DNA of 64,000 bases from Pectobacterium araliae (GTDB lineage: Bacteria; Pseudomonadota; Gammaproteobacteria; Enterobacterales; Enterobacteriaceae), in assembly GCF_037076465.1 (NCBI RefSeq), contig NZ_AP028908.1:3286001-3350000 (forward strand), read 5' to 3'. The notes beneath the pieces are model-generated. The model worked only from the letters and a program-made list of their open reading frames with translations. It was not told the origin of the DNA and did no database searches. Made by a program: the position numbers and the translations under genes. Shown in pieces: positions 9,801 through 19,639 of this stretch (positions are counted from its first letter, which is position 1; each line of letters opens with the position of its first letter).

Positions 9801-12800
9801 CCCGAACCGGCAGCGTGTTGCTGAATAACCCAACCTGCGTTTCGGCGCCGTCAAACGCGCCAAAACGACCTGATACCGGAGAGCCAAACAGGATATCCTG
9901 ACTCCCGCTGTATGTGCTCAACAACACTCCCCATATGCCTTGTATCAAGGTGTTAAGCGTCAATCCTTGTTGACGGCAGAGCCGTAGCATAGCCTGCTCT
10001 AATGCACTGTCGAGCAACAGTTCCAGTTCACGAACCGCTTCGGTATCCGATTGTTTATCAAACAAAATCGTCGGACGGGCATTGACTAGTGCCTCACGCC
10101 ACACTTGACGGGAAACCTCCAGATCGCGACCCGTCAATTGAAGAACGACCTGCGCATAGTCCGTCACTGGCGGTAGCGTGTCACCACGCAGCAGCGCAAA
10201 GAAATCCCGCAACAGCACCGGGGTTGACCAGCCATCAACCACCAAATGGTGCGCATTAAGAAATAGCGTCTGACTCTGACCGTGTGACACTAATAAGGCA
10301 TGTAGCATGGCATGCGGCTGACGAAACAGATCTCGCGTAAGTTCTTGATGCTCCAATTCCCACAATGCCGCGCTTTCCGCCGTCGGCAACGTGTGTTCTG
10401 TCAATGGCCAATATGAAATGTCATCACGCAGCAATGGCACAACCTGCAACGGCTGAGCGGCCAGTTCAGTATCAAACCGCGCCGCCAGTTGCGGATAACG
10501 ACGTACCAGCGCGTCCAACGCCTTACGTATCTGCTCCGCCCCCAGTGGTTCGTGCAACGATAGACGGACCAGGGAATTATAGCTGCCCCGGTTTTCGGCA
10601 AGCTGAGCATGAAACAGCAACCCTTGCTGTAACGGCATTAGCGGTAACACCGCTGACAATGGGCCATGTTGCTGACGTAACTGTGCCAACGTTTCCGCTG
10701 TCATTCCCGGCATCCCAATCTCCGAGAGTGTCAATGTATCCGCCGTTCGTTGTGGCTGCTGACGGCTAAAGTCAGTGAGCTCCCCAACAGCGGCAACCAA
10801 TGCATCATGCAGTTCGCTGATAGCCTGTGCGGTAAAAATGCCATCAGCCCAGCCCCACAGGATTGCCAGTTGCGGTAGTGAACCCTGCTCATCAACAAAG
10901 AGGTTAATTTCCAGCGCATGGCTGAGCGGTGATTGTTCCGCCTGCGTGGCCACGAAAACATCACGGAAACTGTCAGCCGTGCCACACGGTGACCATGGCC
11001 CTACCTGACGACCAAAACGGCCTAGATAATTGAACAGAATCTCTGGCGTATTTTGCTCTTCCAATACCGTCAGCGCTGACGCACCGATTTCATCCAGCCA
11101 GCGCAACTGACCATAGCCAACGCCATTATCTGGCACTGCGCGTAAGACGTTTTTCACTGCGGTCAGCATATATGCCGGGGTAGTGGCATCCGTGTTATCC
11201 CAATTGAAACACACCGGATATTCTGCCGTTAGCCACCCTACAGTCCGCCCCAGATCGAACCCTGCCTCATCGCTACGCCCATGAGACTCCATCATGACTC
11301 GCAGCGCACGTGTCTGATAACAGCGTGAACACGCCATCCCCAGTGCAGTTAATAGCACTTCATCTACCGTGGCGCGATACTGTTGCGGCAAATCCACCAG
11401 CAGCGCGGTCGTCTGTTCCGCGCTCAGCAAACGCCGTTCCACTTGCTGCGTGCTCTGCCGATCGCGTGCGGGATCCAACCGACGGGCGCCCAACATACGC
11501 ACCTCGTCGCGCCACATCGCCTGCCAAAATGCCAGCTCACCGCGTCGGTGTGATGCCGTCGCTAAAAGATGTGTCGACCATCCCATCAGTGAGTACTCTT
11601 CCTCAGCCAACGTGATGGGGCGCTCAGCCATAATCGCCTCCGCCACGAGCCGCAATTCATGCAACAGTACCCGCCACGAAATGCCATCGACCACGAGATG
11701 GTGGATCACCAACACCAGTCCACACGCCTGCTCACCATGCCGTAGACGCGCAGCTTGCATCATGACGCCAGCCTCTGGTTTGATCTGGTGAGAGAGCGCC
11801 GCTAACGCCGCTCCGGCACTGGCGTCTTTATCTTCTTCTATCGACCAATCACGGCAATACCGCCCATCTGGCGCAGGTTCACTGATCGTCAACGCGCCAT
11901 CACAAACCCGTGCCGCTAACGCGGGGTGGGTGTTAACCAACACCCGCAACGCCTGTTCTATCTGTTCGAGTTGTAATGCTGGAGGAACCTGAAGATAGAC
12001 CCCATGTGAGAACTGCCGCTCAATACCGTGTTGAGCAAACCAGCGCACAATAGGTAATCCGTTTATCACGCCCTGTCGTGGAACACTCGGTTGAGATGGC
12101 GCACACTCAAGCGGCAACATCGTTTGCGCCATTCGTTCTGGGATGCGCTGAGCAAAAATATCTTTTGCTCGTAGCTGCCAGCCAGCCCGACGCAGCCGAG
12201 AACCAAGCGCCATGGCCGAAATGCTATCGCCCCCCAGCGAGAAAAAGTCGTCATCCACGCCGATATTCTCCAGCCCCAGGATGGCTGCCACGGCCTGACA
12301 AATTAACGCTTCCTGCTCATTGCCTGGCTGACGTCCGCTGTTTGGCAGCGCACTGAATTGCGGTTTAGGCAACGCCTGACGATCAATTTTTCCATTCACC
12401 GTCAGTGGCAACGCCTCCAACACAACCAACAGCGACGGCACCATGTAATCCGGTAAACGAGCAGCCAATTGTGCCTGCAAGCTAGTGACAATATCTGGCT
12501 GTGAGCGAACCGCCGCATCCGGCACCGAACAGTACCCAACCAGCCGATAGGTGACACCATTCGGTTCGGCAATTACGACCGCCGTACTGACCTCTGGTAA
12601 TGCCACTAATGCGCTTTCAACTTCACCCAACTCAATGCGGAATCCCCGCACTTTAATCTGATGATCCACGCGGCCGATAAATACCAACTGCCCATCCGTT
12701 CGCCAGCGCATCACATCACCCGTGCGGTACATCACGTCACCAGCCTGAAACGGGTTGGCGACAAAACGTGCTGCGGTAAGATCCGGACGTCGCAAATAGC

Positions 12801-15285
12801 CGCGCGCAATACCCGTACCAGAGATGTATAACTCCCCTGCCACCCCAACGGGTACGGGTTGCAAACGATCATCCAACAACCAGGCGCTCGTATTGGCAAC
12901 TGGGCGACCAATTACAGGTTGATCGGCAACCTGAACATTCGCTCCCAGCGTGTCAATGGTGTACTCAGAAGGCCCGTAATAATTATGGAACTCAATTTCC
13001 GGGTGTTGTCGTATCCGCTGCCATAAAGACGGCGTAGCGGCTTCTCCCCCAAGCATGATGAATGCGGGTTTAGGCTGCTCGTCATCCAACAATCCACTAT
13101 CAACCAACTGTGAAAAGAACGAGGGGGTGATATCCAACAGGTCAACCGGCAGTTGACGCAATTTCTGCACCAGTGCCCAGGAATCGCGCCGTTGATCCTC
13201 ATCAAAGACGTACAGCTCCGCGCCTAGAATCAGGCAAAACAGCGGTTCCCAAGAAGAGTCGAATGAAAATGAGACGGTGTGTCCCGCCCGCAGGCGGCGA
13301 CCATGAGAGTGGAAAAAGCGAGTGATTGCCGGACCAAACAGCTGCTCCCCATGCGATATCAACAGGTTGAGCAGGCCACGGTGCGTACTCATCACCCCTT
13401 TTGGCTTGCCGGTAGAACCTGAGGTGTAGATCATATAAGCGAGATTTTCACCGCACAGCGGTTCCCGTCGCTCGGTATCCGTTACGGGATGTTCCGGCAG
13501 CATGGCACAAAGACGGCGCGTCTCCTCATCGTCCAGACAAACAGTTACCGTCTGCGGCGGCATATGAGAAGCGACCGCCTGATGGGTCAGCAACAAAGCC
13601 GGACGAGCATCTTCCAGCATCAATGCCATACGTTCCGGTGGATAATCCAGATCCAAAGGTAGATAAGCCGCGCCGCTGGTCAGCACCCCAAAAATAGCAA
13701 CTATCGCGTCCACAGAACGAGGGACGCCGATCGCCACCACATCCTCCGTACCGATACCGCGCGCGATGAGCAACCTGGCAAGCTGCGTCACTCGCGTAGA
13801 CAATTCGCGATACGTCAATCGCTCATCACCGCAGGCCACAGCGATCGCATCCGGTTGCCGTGTGGCTTGTTGCAAAAACAGATCCACTACCGTGGTGATC
13901 CCTTTAGGTAGTGGCAGCGTTGCTCCTTGTCCCCATGCCGCAATACGCTCTTTTTCCTCTGATGGCAGCAAGGACACGTCTGCAATCTCTGTTTCCGGCA
14001 GAGCCACCAACTGTTGTAACAAGTATGCGATGCGTTCCGCATGCCATTGCAGTGTCTGTTCGCTATAGCGCTTCGGGTTCGCCACCAGCGTCAGATGCAG
14101 TTGCTCGCCCAATCTGCCGAGTTCAAATTCCATATCCTCGACGGGTCCCATCGCCAACGCATGTGTAATGGCCGGAGTCCCCTCCAGCATCAAAGCATCC
14201 TGATATATCTTGAAGTTGATCACAGGATCATACAGTCCTTCGCCGCCAACCCGTCCTAAATCACGCCGCAGTTGCTCCGCTTCATAGCGTTGATGACGCC
14301 TCACGGTCTTTATCTCAGTAGCAAACATCTTATCGACTTCGGCCAGTGTCATCGTCGGGCGCAGAGTCAGTTGCAACGGCAATACATTCACCACAGGACC
14401 AGTCACGCACAGCGCTGCCGAACCGATACGACGCATAAAGGGGAAACCGATAGACAACGTCGGCTCACCACTCATGCGATAGAGATATATCGCCAACGCT
14501 GCCATCACGACCTCTGCCGATGGCGCGACACTGATATCCACTTGCTGCTGCAACGAGCGTAAGTCAGGTTCGGCGGGTTCACACATTTCCGTCGCCAGCG
14601 ATACCGGAGCCGGCAAGTCCGCCGCGTGTTGCTGCCAGAACTCAGCGGATCGCTGATATTCAGGTGATGCCAGCCAGTCCTGATACTCCGCAACGACGGG
14701 AGCGAATGGCGTGAATGGGCTAGCCGCAGGCGCTCGCCCTGAGCGTAGCGCGTTGTAGATATCGACGATGCGTCGGGTCAATGCATCGAAGCTGAAACCG
14801 TCCAACAGCAGATGATGGAAACGCTGATACCACAACCAACGTTCTGGCGCATTGCCGACTTTCATCACGACCTGACGGTACAGGGGCTGCTCGCCATCCG
14901 CCGGTAAATCGGCGACTAAATCTTGATGAATCAGTGCCCATGCCTCTGCTTCGGCCTCAGCCTTCGCGCTTAAATCCCGCCATTCCGGCGCATGGATCAG
15001 GGGATGGCGCGGCAAGTGCTGTACAGGCTCACCATCATCGTTAACGACAAAACGGGCATGAACCGTATCTGCTTCCGACAGCCCTTGCCGAATAGCGCGA
15101 TCCAGACAATCTCGATCGAGTGGACCGTTCAATTCAATGGCATGTGCCACTGTAAAGTCATGACGAACTTGGGCTAATTGCTCGGCAAACCAGATTCCTG
15201 GCTGTGCCGCAACCAACGGTAATTGCAGAAAATCAGCTGACAGATCAGAAGAGGCAGAATCAAACACTACGGATGTCTCAGACAC
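6802..15285 (-). CDS. cbsF: Dimodular siderophore NRPS (C-A-T-E-C-A-T-TE), chrysobactin-type synthetase
   Basis: This 2827-residue protein has two modules. Module 1: condensation (about 20-440, HHLLLDG at 157-163, very like the EntF C domain that accepts DHB), adenylation (about 470-970), carrier protein (GGDS, Ser1021) and epimerization (about 1070-1500, HHLVVDG at 1195-1201, GRTVGW at 1346). Module 2: condensation (HHLVVDG at 1679-1685), adenylation (about 1985-2480), carrier protein (GGHS, Ser2529) and thioesterase (GYSLGG, Ser2663; His2799). Hand alignment gives the module 2 pocket code DVWHFSLVDK, identical to the EntF serine code. The module 1 code is D-S-E-D-M-G-Y-I-D-K, rich in acidic residues, which suits Lys, Arg or Orn. 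The predicted product is DHB-D-(cationic residue)-L-Ser or its cyclic/linear oligomer, as in chrysobactin (DHB-D-Lys-L-Ser). It is last in the fes-mbtH-NRPS operon. The symbol rests on this inference. Confidence 0.9.
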   Translation of the reverse strand: MSETSVVFDSASSDLSADFLQLPLVAAQPGIWFAEQLAQVRHDFTVAHAIELNGPLDRDCLDRAIRQGLSEADTVHARFVVNDDGEPVQHLPRHPLIHAPEWRDLSAKAEAEAEAWALIHQDLVADLPADGEQPLYRQVVMKVGNAPERWLWYQRFHHLLLDGFSFDALTRRIVDIYNALRSGRAPAASPFTPFAPVVAEYQDWLASPEYQRSAEFWQQHAADLPAPVSLATEMCEPAEPDLRSLQQQVDISVAPSAEVVMAALAIYLYRMSGEPTLSIGFPFMRRIGSAALCVTGPVVNVLPLQLTLRPTMTLAEVDKMFATEIKTVRRHQRYEAEQLRRDLGRVGGEGLYDPVINFKIYQDALMLEGTPAITHALAMGPVEDMEFELGRLGEQLHLTLVANPKRYSEQTLQWHAERIAYLLQQLVALPETEIADVSLLPSEEKERIAAWGQGATLPLPKGITTVVDLFLQQATRQPDAIAVACGDERLTYRELSTRVTQLARLLIARGIGTEDVVAIGVPRSVDAIVAIFGVLTSGAAYLPLDLDYPPERMALMLEDARPALLLTHQAVASHMPPQTVTVCLDDEETRRLCAMLPEHPVTDTERREPLCGENLAYMIYTSGSTGKPKGVMSTHRGLLNLLISHGEQLFGPAITRFFHSHGRRLRAGHTVSFSFDSSWEPLFCLILGAELYVFDEDQRRDSWALVQKLRQLPVDLLDITPSFFSQLVDSGLLDDEQPKPAFIMLGGEAATPSLWQRIRQHPEIEFHNYYGPSEYTIDTLGANVQVADQPVIGRPVANTSAWLLDDRLQPVPVGVAGELYISGTGIARGYLRRPDLTAARFVANPFQAGDVMYRTGDVMRWRTDGQLVFIGRVDHQIKVRGFRIELGEVESALVALPEVSTAVVIAEPNGVTYRLVGYCSVPDAAVRSQPDIVTSLQAQLAARLPDYMVPSLLVVLEALPLTVNGKIDRQALPKPQFSALPNSGRQPGNEQEALICQAVAAILGLENIGVDDDFFSLGGDSISAMALGSRLRRAGWQLRAKDIFAQRIPERMAQTMLPLECAPSQPSVPRQGVINGLPIVRWFAQHGIERQFSHGVYLQVPPALQLEQIEQALRVLVNTHPALAARVCDGALTISEPAPDGRYCRDWSIEEDKDASAGAALAALSHQIKPEAGVMMQAARLRHGEQACGLVLVIHHLVVDGISWRVLLHELRLVAEAIMAERPITLAEEEYSLMGWSTHLLATASHRRGELAFWQAMWRDEVRMLGARRLDPARDRQSTQQVERRLLSAEQTTALLVDLPQQYRATVDEVLLTALGMACSRCYQTRALRVMMESHGRSDEAGFDLGRTVGWLTAEYPVCFNWDNTDATTPAYMLTAVKNVLRAVPDNGVGYGQLRWLDEIGASALTVLEEQNTPEILFNYLGRFGRQVGPWSPCGTADSFRDVFVATQAEQSPLSHALEINLFVDEQGSLPQLAILWGWADGIFTAQAISELHDALVAAVGELTDFSRQQPQRTADTLTLSEIGMPGMTAETLAQLRQQHGPLSAVLPLMPLQQGLLFHAQLAENRGSYNSLVRLSLHEPLGAEQIRKALDALVRRYPQLAARFDTELAAQPLQVVPLLRDDISYWPLTEHTLPTAESAALWELEHQELTRDLFRQPHAMLHALLVSHGQSQTLFLNAHHLVVDGWSTPVLLRDFFALLRGDTLPPVTDYAQVVLQLTGRDLEVSRQVWREALVNARPTILFDKQSDTEAVRELELLLDSALEQAMLRLCRQQGLTLNTLIQGIWGVLLSTYSGSQDILFGSPVSGRFGAFDGAETQVGLFSNTLPVRVRVDPTLPLLSQLAALQHQQIQLIEHDGLGLGDIQKLAGVGTLFDTLLVVENYPEGDALDSRCTEVSNRGYTHYPLTLLVLPGEHLRLLMEYRDSVPQPERLLQRLQHLLAQLVAQPELPLSAWNLLLPEETQFIDEVNRTQHVVPSGTLHQAVAEQALRTPDGVALVDCQHRLTYRQMMHHIQGVAQRLRDAGVQPGDIVAIALPRSVRLSLALSAVLACGAAWLPLDTGYPDERLAMMVEDAQPRLILTESALLPRFAQQGQVLILDALIAESALPAYHRVDVKSDAAAYVLYTSGSTGRPKGVVVSHRAIVNRLWWMQDQYPLTHEDVVLQKTPCSFDVSVWEFFWPLMTGATLVMAPPDSHRDPSMLKQLIHEHAVTTLHFVPSMLAAFVNALEQGAGEDNGCDSLLRVFCSGEALSRELAMNWQALVGAPLHNLYGPTEAAVDVTYQPAFGMALADCTAPGIPIGLPVWNTQLRILDACLRPVPPGVAGDLYLCGRQLAQGYLRRPDLTASRFVADPFAAGERMYRTGDIARWLDDGTVEYLGRSDDQLKIRGQRIELGEIEQALLAQPQVAQAVVCARELSGHTSTTHGADGRQLVAWLIPQDGRELDIPALQQALARRLPAHMLPVSYVPMTDFPLSANGKLNRKALPMPEMMRTEGRVPVTESERFIAGRFAEILQCDRVFADDDFFALGGHSLLAMQLAADIRRYSQYAMSVGQIMAQRSVEKLAKLLEGADEPDSAESHGSGEILPLRAGNGPALFCIHPASGFAWQYSGLLRYLGGNYPIIGLQSPRPQGGIAHCASVDEMCERHLAALRRLQPHGPYFLLGYSLGGTLAHGIAARLQQSGEEVAFLGLLDTYPAEGQDWSGPSEDEARQEVEREQAEFMNAAEEERDAQLRADKAAMFKDIVANYRDAVRLLSTATSPCYHGDATLFVATRTLPADMDVKASWAPYIDGVTLYPQSSEHADILSPHTLVELGPLLDKLLTKALSATV

Positions 15286-15357
15286 GGTACAGTTCCCTCA
15301 ACGGTGCTTTCCCGAGTGGTCCGAAACCGAACACTCGGGGAAAAAAGCATAGGCGCA

Positions 15358-15579
15358 TTAGCGCGCGTCGGCGTCTTGCAGGCTGGCCGGACGCATGTCC
15401 TGCCAGTGTTGTTCGATGTAGTCGATACAGACCGCACGAGACTGCGGACCGAACACCTGTTGCCACCCAGCGGGCGCCGCGACAAACTGTGGCCATAGGC
15501 TGTACTGGCGCTGAGCGTTGATAAGAACCAAAAACGTAAGCGTCTCGTCATCAAACGGATTTTGTTGTTCCTGACTCAT
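15358..15579 (-). CDS. ybdZ: MbtH-family NRPS accessory protein
   Basis: This 73-residue MbtH-like protein matches family length. It shows the conserved NAQRQYSLWP segment, then the Trp residues and the C-terminal DMRP motif. MbtH proteins bind adenylation domains and are needed for their solubility or activity; E. coli YbdZ does this for EntF. The gene overlaps the 3' end of the fes-type gene by 29 bp and lies 72 bp before the NRPS start, the same order as fes-ybdZ-entF in E. coli. Confidence 0.95.
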   Translation of the reverse strand: MSQEQQNPFDDETLTFLVLINAQRQYSLWPQFVAAPAGWQQVFGPQSRAVCIDYIEQHWQDMRPASLQDADAR

Positions 15580-16942
15580 CGCTATCTCCTGTTATTTTGT
15601 TGTCAGTAGAAATTGTTATGTTGTCAGTAGAGGCCGAGTTGTCTGCCAGGTCGGCTAACAGCCAGCGCAGACCATCGATCAGACCACCACGCCAACACAG
15701 GGCATCATGCCCACCGGAATAAATGCGAAAAAACACCTGGTGCCCCGCCGCCATCAGTGCCTGATTCATCTGCTGATTAACGAAACAGATATCAGCCTCG
15801 CGATCGCCAGCCTCCTGAAAAATCACCAAGGGTTTAGCCGCGGGACCTTGCTGCTGGACCTCTTGCACCAGCCAGCCGGGCTCCAGAACCTCACGCTCGT
15901 CAAAACGGGTCATCAATTGAAAATTTGGCCACCAAAAAGAACCGGACTGCGTCAACACTCGTCCAAAGCGCTGCGGCCAATGCAATCCCGCATAAAGTGC
16001 AGACAGGCCACCATAGCTCTGCCCAACGATCAGGGTACGGTCAGGGTCATCACTAAACGTGGCAAGGCTGGCCGCTAACGGTAACAACTCCTGCTGCAAG
16101 GCCAGCCAGAAATCGGCATTGCAGGGGAGTTCCTGCGCACGGTAGTTGCCATCGATCGCATCAATAAAGAGCCAGACGGCAGTGGGTAGATTTCCCTGCG
16201 CCGTTTCTACTTCAAGCGCCATGGGAAGCGGTAGTTCATCAACCCACCGTTGCCCATCCAACACAATAACCAACGGACGGGATCCCGGCTGAACACGTTC
16301 TCCGTTGGTATAAAGCCAGACTCGTCTCTCATTGCCGAGTCGCTCGCTACGCCAGTGAAAAAGCGTCATGCATGGAAGTCTCTCCCGTTCGCCTTTCCCT
16401 TCATCCCAAGCACACCATGCACTCTGTTCAGGGGCATTGGGCATATGTGCCACAGAGTGGTCTCCTCCCACACACGTGATAAGAGGCTGATAAGGGTTAA
16501 GCGGATCGGAAATCGCGCATGCAAACAATGAACACCACCACTGGCACTGCTGTTGGCTACGCTGTTCCTCATCACCCTGAAATTCAGGGGGGAGTTGTTC
16601 GTGAGTGATGGGGATCAGGCTATAGCCGCCACGCCATGTTGCCGGAATCACCACGGACCAGAACCAGACATCTGTACCGCTCAGTCGTTGCAGGCTTTGT
16701 GGGGCTTCACTGTGGTGGTTGGTCACACCATTGATATCGACGTACACCTGTTTAATCGGAGAATGCTGTTCATCACCGTGCGGGTCACGCCAGAAAAATG
16801 CCATTTCCACTTGCTGAGGTGTTGTCGACGGAGCGACAACGGGTGTGCCGACAGCCGCCAACCGTTTCCACCAGCACACCGTTCCTACCTCAGATGAAGA
16901 CAATAGCTCGGCGATAAAATTGGGGCACTGCATGACTGGCAT
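15551..16942 (-). CDS. fes: Ferric siderophore esterase (Fes-type)
   Basis: This 463-residue protein has the Fes architecture. The N-terminal domain (about 1-150) contains FFWRDP near residue 50, and the C-terminal alpha/beta hydrolase domain carries the nucleophile elbow GQSYGG (Ser309) and a late GGHDALCW with the catalytic His. Fes cleaves the serine ester bonds of ferric enterobactin in the cytoplasm to free iron. An esterase here implies that the siderophore has serine esters, so a cyclic or linear oligomer of the NRPS product is plausible, not only the monomer. It is the first gene of the operon. A start at 16933 (MQCPNF) is equally possible. Confidence 0.92.
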   Translation of the reverse strand: MPVMQCPNFIAELLSSSEVGTVCWWKRLAAVGTPVVAPSTTPQQVEMAFFWRDPHGDEQHSPIKQVYVDINGVTNHHSEAPQSLQRLSGTDVWFWSVVIPATWRGGYSLIPITHEQLPPEFQGDEEQRSQQQCQWWCSLFACAISDPLNPYQPLITCVGGDHSVAHMPNAPEQSAWCAWDEGKGERERLPCMTLFHWRSERLGNERRVWLYTNGERVQPGSRPLVIVLDGQRWVDELPLPMALEVETAQGNLPTAVWLFIDAIDGNYRAQELPCNADFWLALQQELLPLAASLATFSDDPDRTLIVGQSYGGLSALYAGLHWPQRFGRVLTQSGSFWWPNFQLMTRFDEREVLEPGWLVQEVQQQGPAAKPLVIFQEAGDREADICFVNQQMNQALMAAGHQVFFRIYSGGHDALCWRGGLIDGLRWLLADLADNSASTDNITISTDNKITGDSDESGTTKSV

Positions 16943-17017
16943 AACTCTCCCTGAACGTGCGTTTATTTAAACAAAATCATTACAAATACTAATCAATATA
17001 AAAACAAATCCGCTTTG

Positions 17018-17061
17018 AATAATGACAATTACGAATTGTATTGAGAATTATTTGCATTTAC
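17018..17061. promoter_or_regulatory. Candidate Fur sites between fes and the TonB receptor gene
   Basis: Two 19-mers, starting at 17018 (containing ATAATGACAATTAC) and 17043 (GAGAATTATTTGCATTTAC), each match the Fur consensus at about 12 of 19 positions by hand count. They lie in the 303-bp divergent, AT-rich spacer (16943-17245) between fes and the receptor gene, where E. coli fes/fepA has its Fur-controlled promoters. I see no other feature in that spacer. Confidence 0.5.
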
Positions 17062-17245
17062 AATAATATGCTTTGGTCATTTATTGCAATGTACAAATCA
17101 ACACCAATGCGCTCCCCCTCACAATGGAAGTTAAAAAAACAAATAAATTCAGGAAATTAAAACAATAAATTCAAATTAAAAATCGTTAAAAGGTAATTCC
17201 ATCAACCACAAGCTAAAAATATCTTTCTGATTAAGGGATGAATGT

Positions 17246-19468
17246 ATGTTGACCATGAAAAATAAAACATTAGATAAACCAATCAATGAGTGTATAAAAA
17301 CTTACCGCCTTCCTCTCGTGTTAACCTCTTCGATATTCCTCATCTCTGTTGCTCAGGCTGAAGAGAAAACGACACCGCATAACGACGTGATCCTCGTGAC
17401 AGCCAACGGGACAGAAAGCGTCACCGCTCCGCTAAAAGGGTTCGTTGCGAAAGAAAGCGCCTCCGGCACCAAAGTCGCCACACCGCTGGTTAAAACACCT
17501 CAGGCGATTTCGGTTATCACGCGAGATCAAATGGATGCACAACACGTCGATTCCGTCGCCGATGCGCTAAACTACAACAGCGGCACGGTGACAAGTTATC
17601 GTGGTTCCTCTAACCGCAATGATGAAGTGATTGTTCGCGGCTTTCGCTACGCAGCAAAGTATCTGGATGGGTTGAGTTTCGGATTAAGCGGACAAGATGG
17701 TGGTTTGGGGAAAATTGATCCCTGGTTTCTGGAACGTGTCGAGGTAGTACGCGGTCCGGCCTCAGTACTCTATGGTCAGGTCAACCCCGGCGGGCTTATC
17801 AGTATGACCAGTAAACGCCCCACCGCTGAGACCATCCGTAAAGTGCAATTGAGTACAGGGAATCAACATCTGGGTGAAGCTGCATTCGATTTCGGCAGTG
17901 CGCTCAATGATGACCAAAGTCTGCTATACCGGCTGAATGGTATCGGCAGCACTAAACATGAATTTATCAAGAATTCAAAACAAGAACGTATCGCTATCGC
18001 GCCATCACTGACTTGGCTACCAAATACTGATACCAGTTTCACGCTCATGACACTGTATCAGAATGATCCCGAAGCAGGTTTCCGCAACTTCCTGCCCGCT
18101 TACGGCACAGCAATCGGTACCACCTCTGGCTACATCCCTTACCACATGAACATTAGCGACCCTAACTATCATCGGTCAAAACGTGAGTTAGCCTCCATCG
18201 GCTATATTTTCGAGCATGCATTTAATGATGTTGTGTCATTCCAGCAAAATGTCCGCTATTCACAGTTGAAAGAAAAATATAAATATTTGGTGTATACCAT
18301 CGGCGGCAGCGCGACCAGCAGCCATATCAACCTGCGCCAGCAAAAGGAGGAAGCCAAGACCGATGAAATGGGGATCGACAACCAGTTAAAAGCGCAATTC
18401 AACATCGGCAATGTCGATCACACGTTGATTGGTGGATTGGATTACAAAGCTCAGAAACGGAATACCACCATGCAGGTTAACCGTAGAGATCAGTACGACT
18501 ACGACTGGGCCAATCCAAGCCACAACGTCGGTTACCTGCTACCCGATAGCCAACTCACCTTGATAACCGATGACCTGAAAAAAATAGATCAAGTCGGGAT
18601 CTACTTGCAAGACCAGATCGAGTGGAACAACTGGAATCTGCTGCTATCTGGACGCCATGACTGGAGCGAAATCCGTAGCACCGACCGCACCAGTAGCTCA
18701 TTCAAGCAACAAAACAATAACAAGTTTACTGGTCGAGCCGGTCTGCTATATGCATTCGATAACGGGATCTCACCCTATATTAGCTACAGTACGTCGTTCG
18801 AACCGAATGTGGATTCTGGCGCACCAGGCACCGACCCGTTTAAACCGACAACCGGTGAACAAAAAGAAGTGGGTGTAAAATTTCAACCGAAGGGCAGTGA
18901 CACAATGTTGACCTTGTCACTGTTCGACATCACCCAGAAAAACTTATCCTCTTCGCGTTATTTCCCTGAGTACGACCGCAACTACAGTGAACAGATTGGC
19001 AAGGTGAAATCAAAAGGGGTAGAAACTGAGCTGCGTTCCCAGCTTACACCAGAGTTCAGCCTGCTGGCTGCATACACCTACCTCGACACGTTAACTAAAG
19101 AGAGCCACACCGCAGGTGAGGTGAACAAAGCCATGCCAGCGATTCCACGCCATTCCGCCTCTGCATGGGGGGAATACCAATTTATGAATGGAGTGTTGCA
19201 AGGCTTAAAACTGGGTACGGGCGTACGCTACATGGGCACCACTTATGGCGATAGAAAGGAAGGTTATAAAGTTCCGCATTACACGCTCTATGATGCTATG
19301 GCGAGCTACGATTTAGGCACCGCATCACCCAGCCTGAAAGGTGCTGAAGTGAAATTGAATCTCAACAACCTCACCGACAAACACTATGTTGCATCATGCA
19401 GCAATACAGAAGCCTGTTTTTACGGTAGTGGTCGCAGCATCATAGCAACCGTCAGCTACAGTTGGTAA
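17246..19468 (+). CDS. TonB-dependent siderophore receptor (FhuA/FoxA-type)
   Basis: This 740-residue outer-membrane receptor has a signal peptide ending near AQAEE (about residue 40). A plug domain follows, with [16 protein letters not shown] and later [21 protein letters not shown], then a 22-strand barrel that ends in the typical aromatic residue (SYSW). There is no N-terminal signalling domain. The plug and barrel look like the ferrichrome-type receptor group rather than FepA, although the gene occupies the fepA position next to fes. In the chrysobactin system of Dickeya the receptor is Fct; this could be its functional counterpart, but that is inference. AAGGG precedes the ATG at a good distance; the ATG at 17255 is an alternative. 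Confidence 0.9.
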   Translation: MLTMKNKTLDKPINECIKTYRLPLVLTSSIFLISVAQAEEKTTPHNDVILVTANGTESVTAPLKGFVAKESASGTKVATPLVKTPQAISVITRDQMDAQHVDSVADALNYNSGTVTSYRGSSNRNDEVIVRGFRYAAKYLDGLSFGLSGQDGGLGKIDPWFLERVEVVRGPASVLYGQVNPGGLISMTSKRPTAETIRKVQLSTGNQHLGEAAFDFGSALNDDQSLLYRLNGIGSTKHEFIKNSKQERIAIAPSLTWLPNTDTSFTLMTLYQNDPEAGFRNFLPAYGTAIGTTSGYIPYHMNISDPNYHRSKRELASIGYIFEHAFNDVVSFQQNVRYSQLKEKYKYLVYTIGGSATSSHINLRQQKEEAKTDEMGIDNQLKAQFNIGNVDHTLIGGLDYKAQKRNTTMQVNRRDQYDYDWANPSHNVGYLLPDSQLTLITDDLKKIDQVGIYLQDQIEWNNWNLLLSGRHDWSEIRSTDRTSSSFKQQNNNKFTGRAGLLYAFDNGISPYISYSTSFEPNVDSGAPGTDPFKPTTGEQKEVGVKFQPKGSDTMLTLSLFDITQKNLSSSRYFPEYDRNYSEQIGKVKSKGVETELRSQLTPEFSLLAAYTYLDTLTKESHTAGEVNKAMPAIPRHSASAWGEYQFMNGVLQGLKLGTGVRYMGTTYGDRKEGYKVPHYTLYDAMASYDLGTASPSLKGAEVKLNLNNLTDKHYVASCSNTEACFYGSGRSIIATVSYSW

Positions 19469-19562
19469 TGTCCACATTGTCACCCTGAAATCGGGGTGGC
19501 AAGTTAATGCGACAACAGCGGGGACATCCCCTCCAACTCAGCAAGATGCACTGCATCGAGAC

Positions 19563-19602
19563 GAAAAAAAACCGCACATCCATAAGGATATGCGGTTTTT
19601 TC
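19563..19602 (-). terminator. Intrinsic terminator after tRNA-Asp
   Basis: A 12-bp stem (19570-19581 with 19586-19597, one G-U pair) and ATAA loop is flanked by A7 on the left and T6 on the right, so it can work in both directions. It follows the minus-strand tRNA-Asp gene and also lies about 100 bp after the plus-strand receptor gene. Confidence 0.85.
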
Positions 19603-19639
19603 ATCCATACGTGGATAAATACACGATGGAATAAATAAG

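Noticed and set aside
7179..15177. Numerous open frames on the plus strand and in other minus-strand frames within the NRPS gene.
   Set aside because: The 2827-residue NRPS covers the whole stretch with continuous domain homology; the others are shadows of its high-GC codons.
19481..19498. Possible terminator right after the TonB receptor gene (CACCC...GGGTG).
   Set aside because: The stem is only 5 bp and has no T-run; the strong bidirectional terminator at 19563-19602 is a better candidate.
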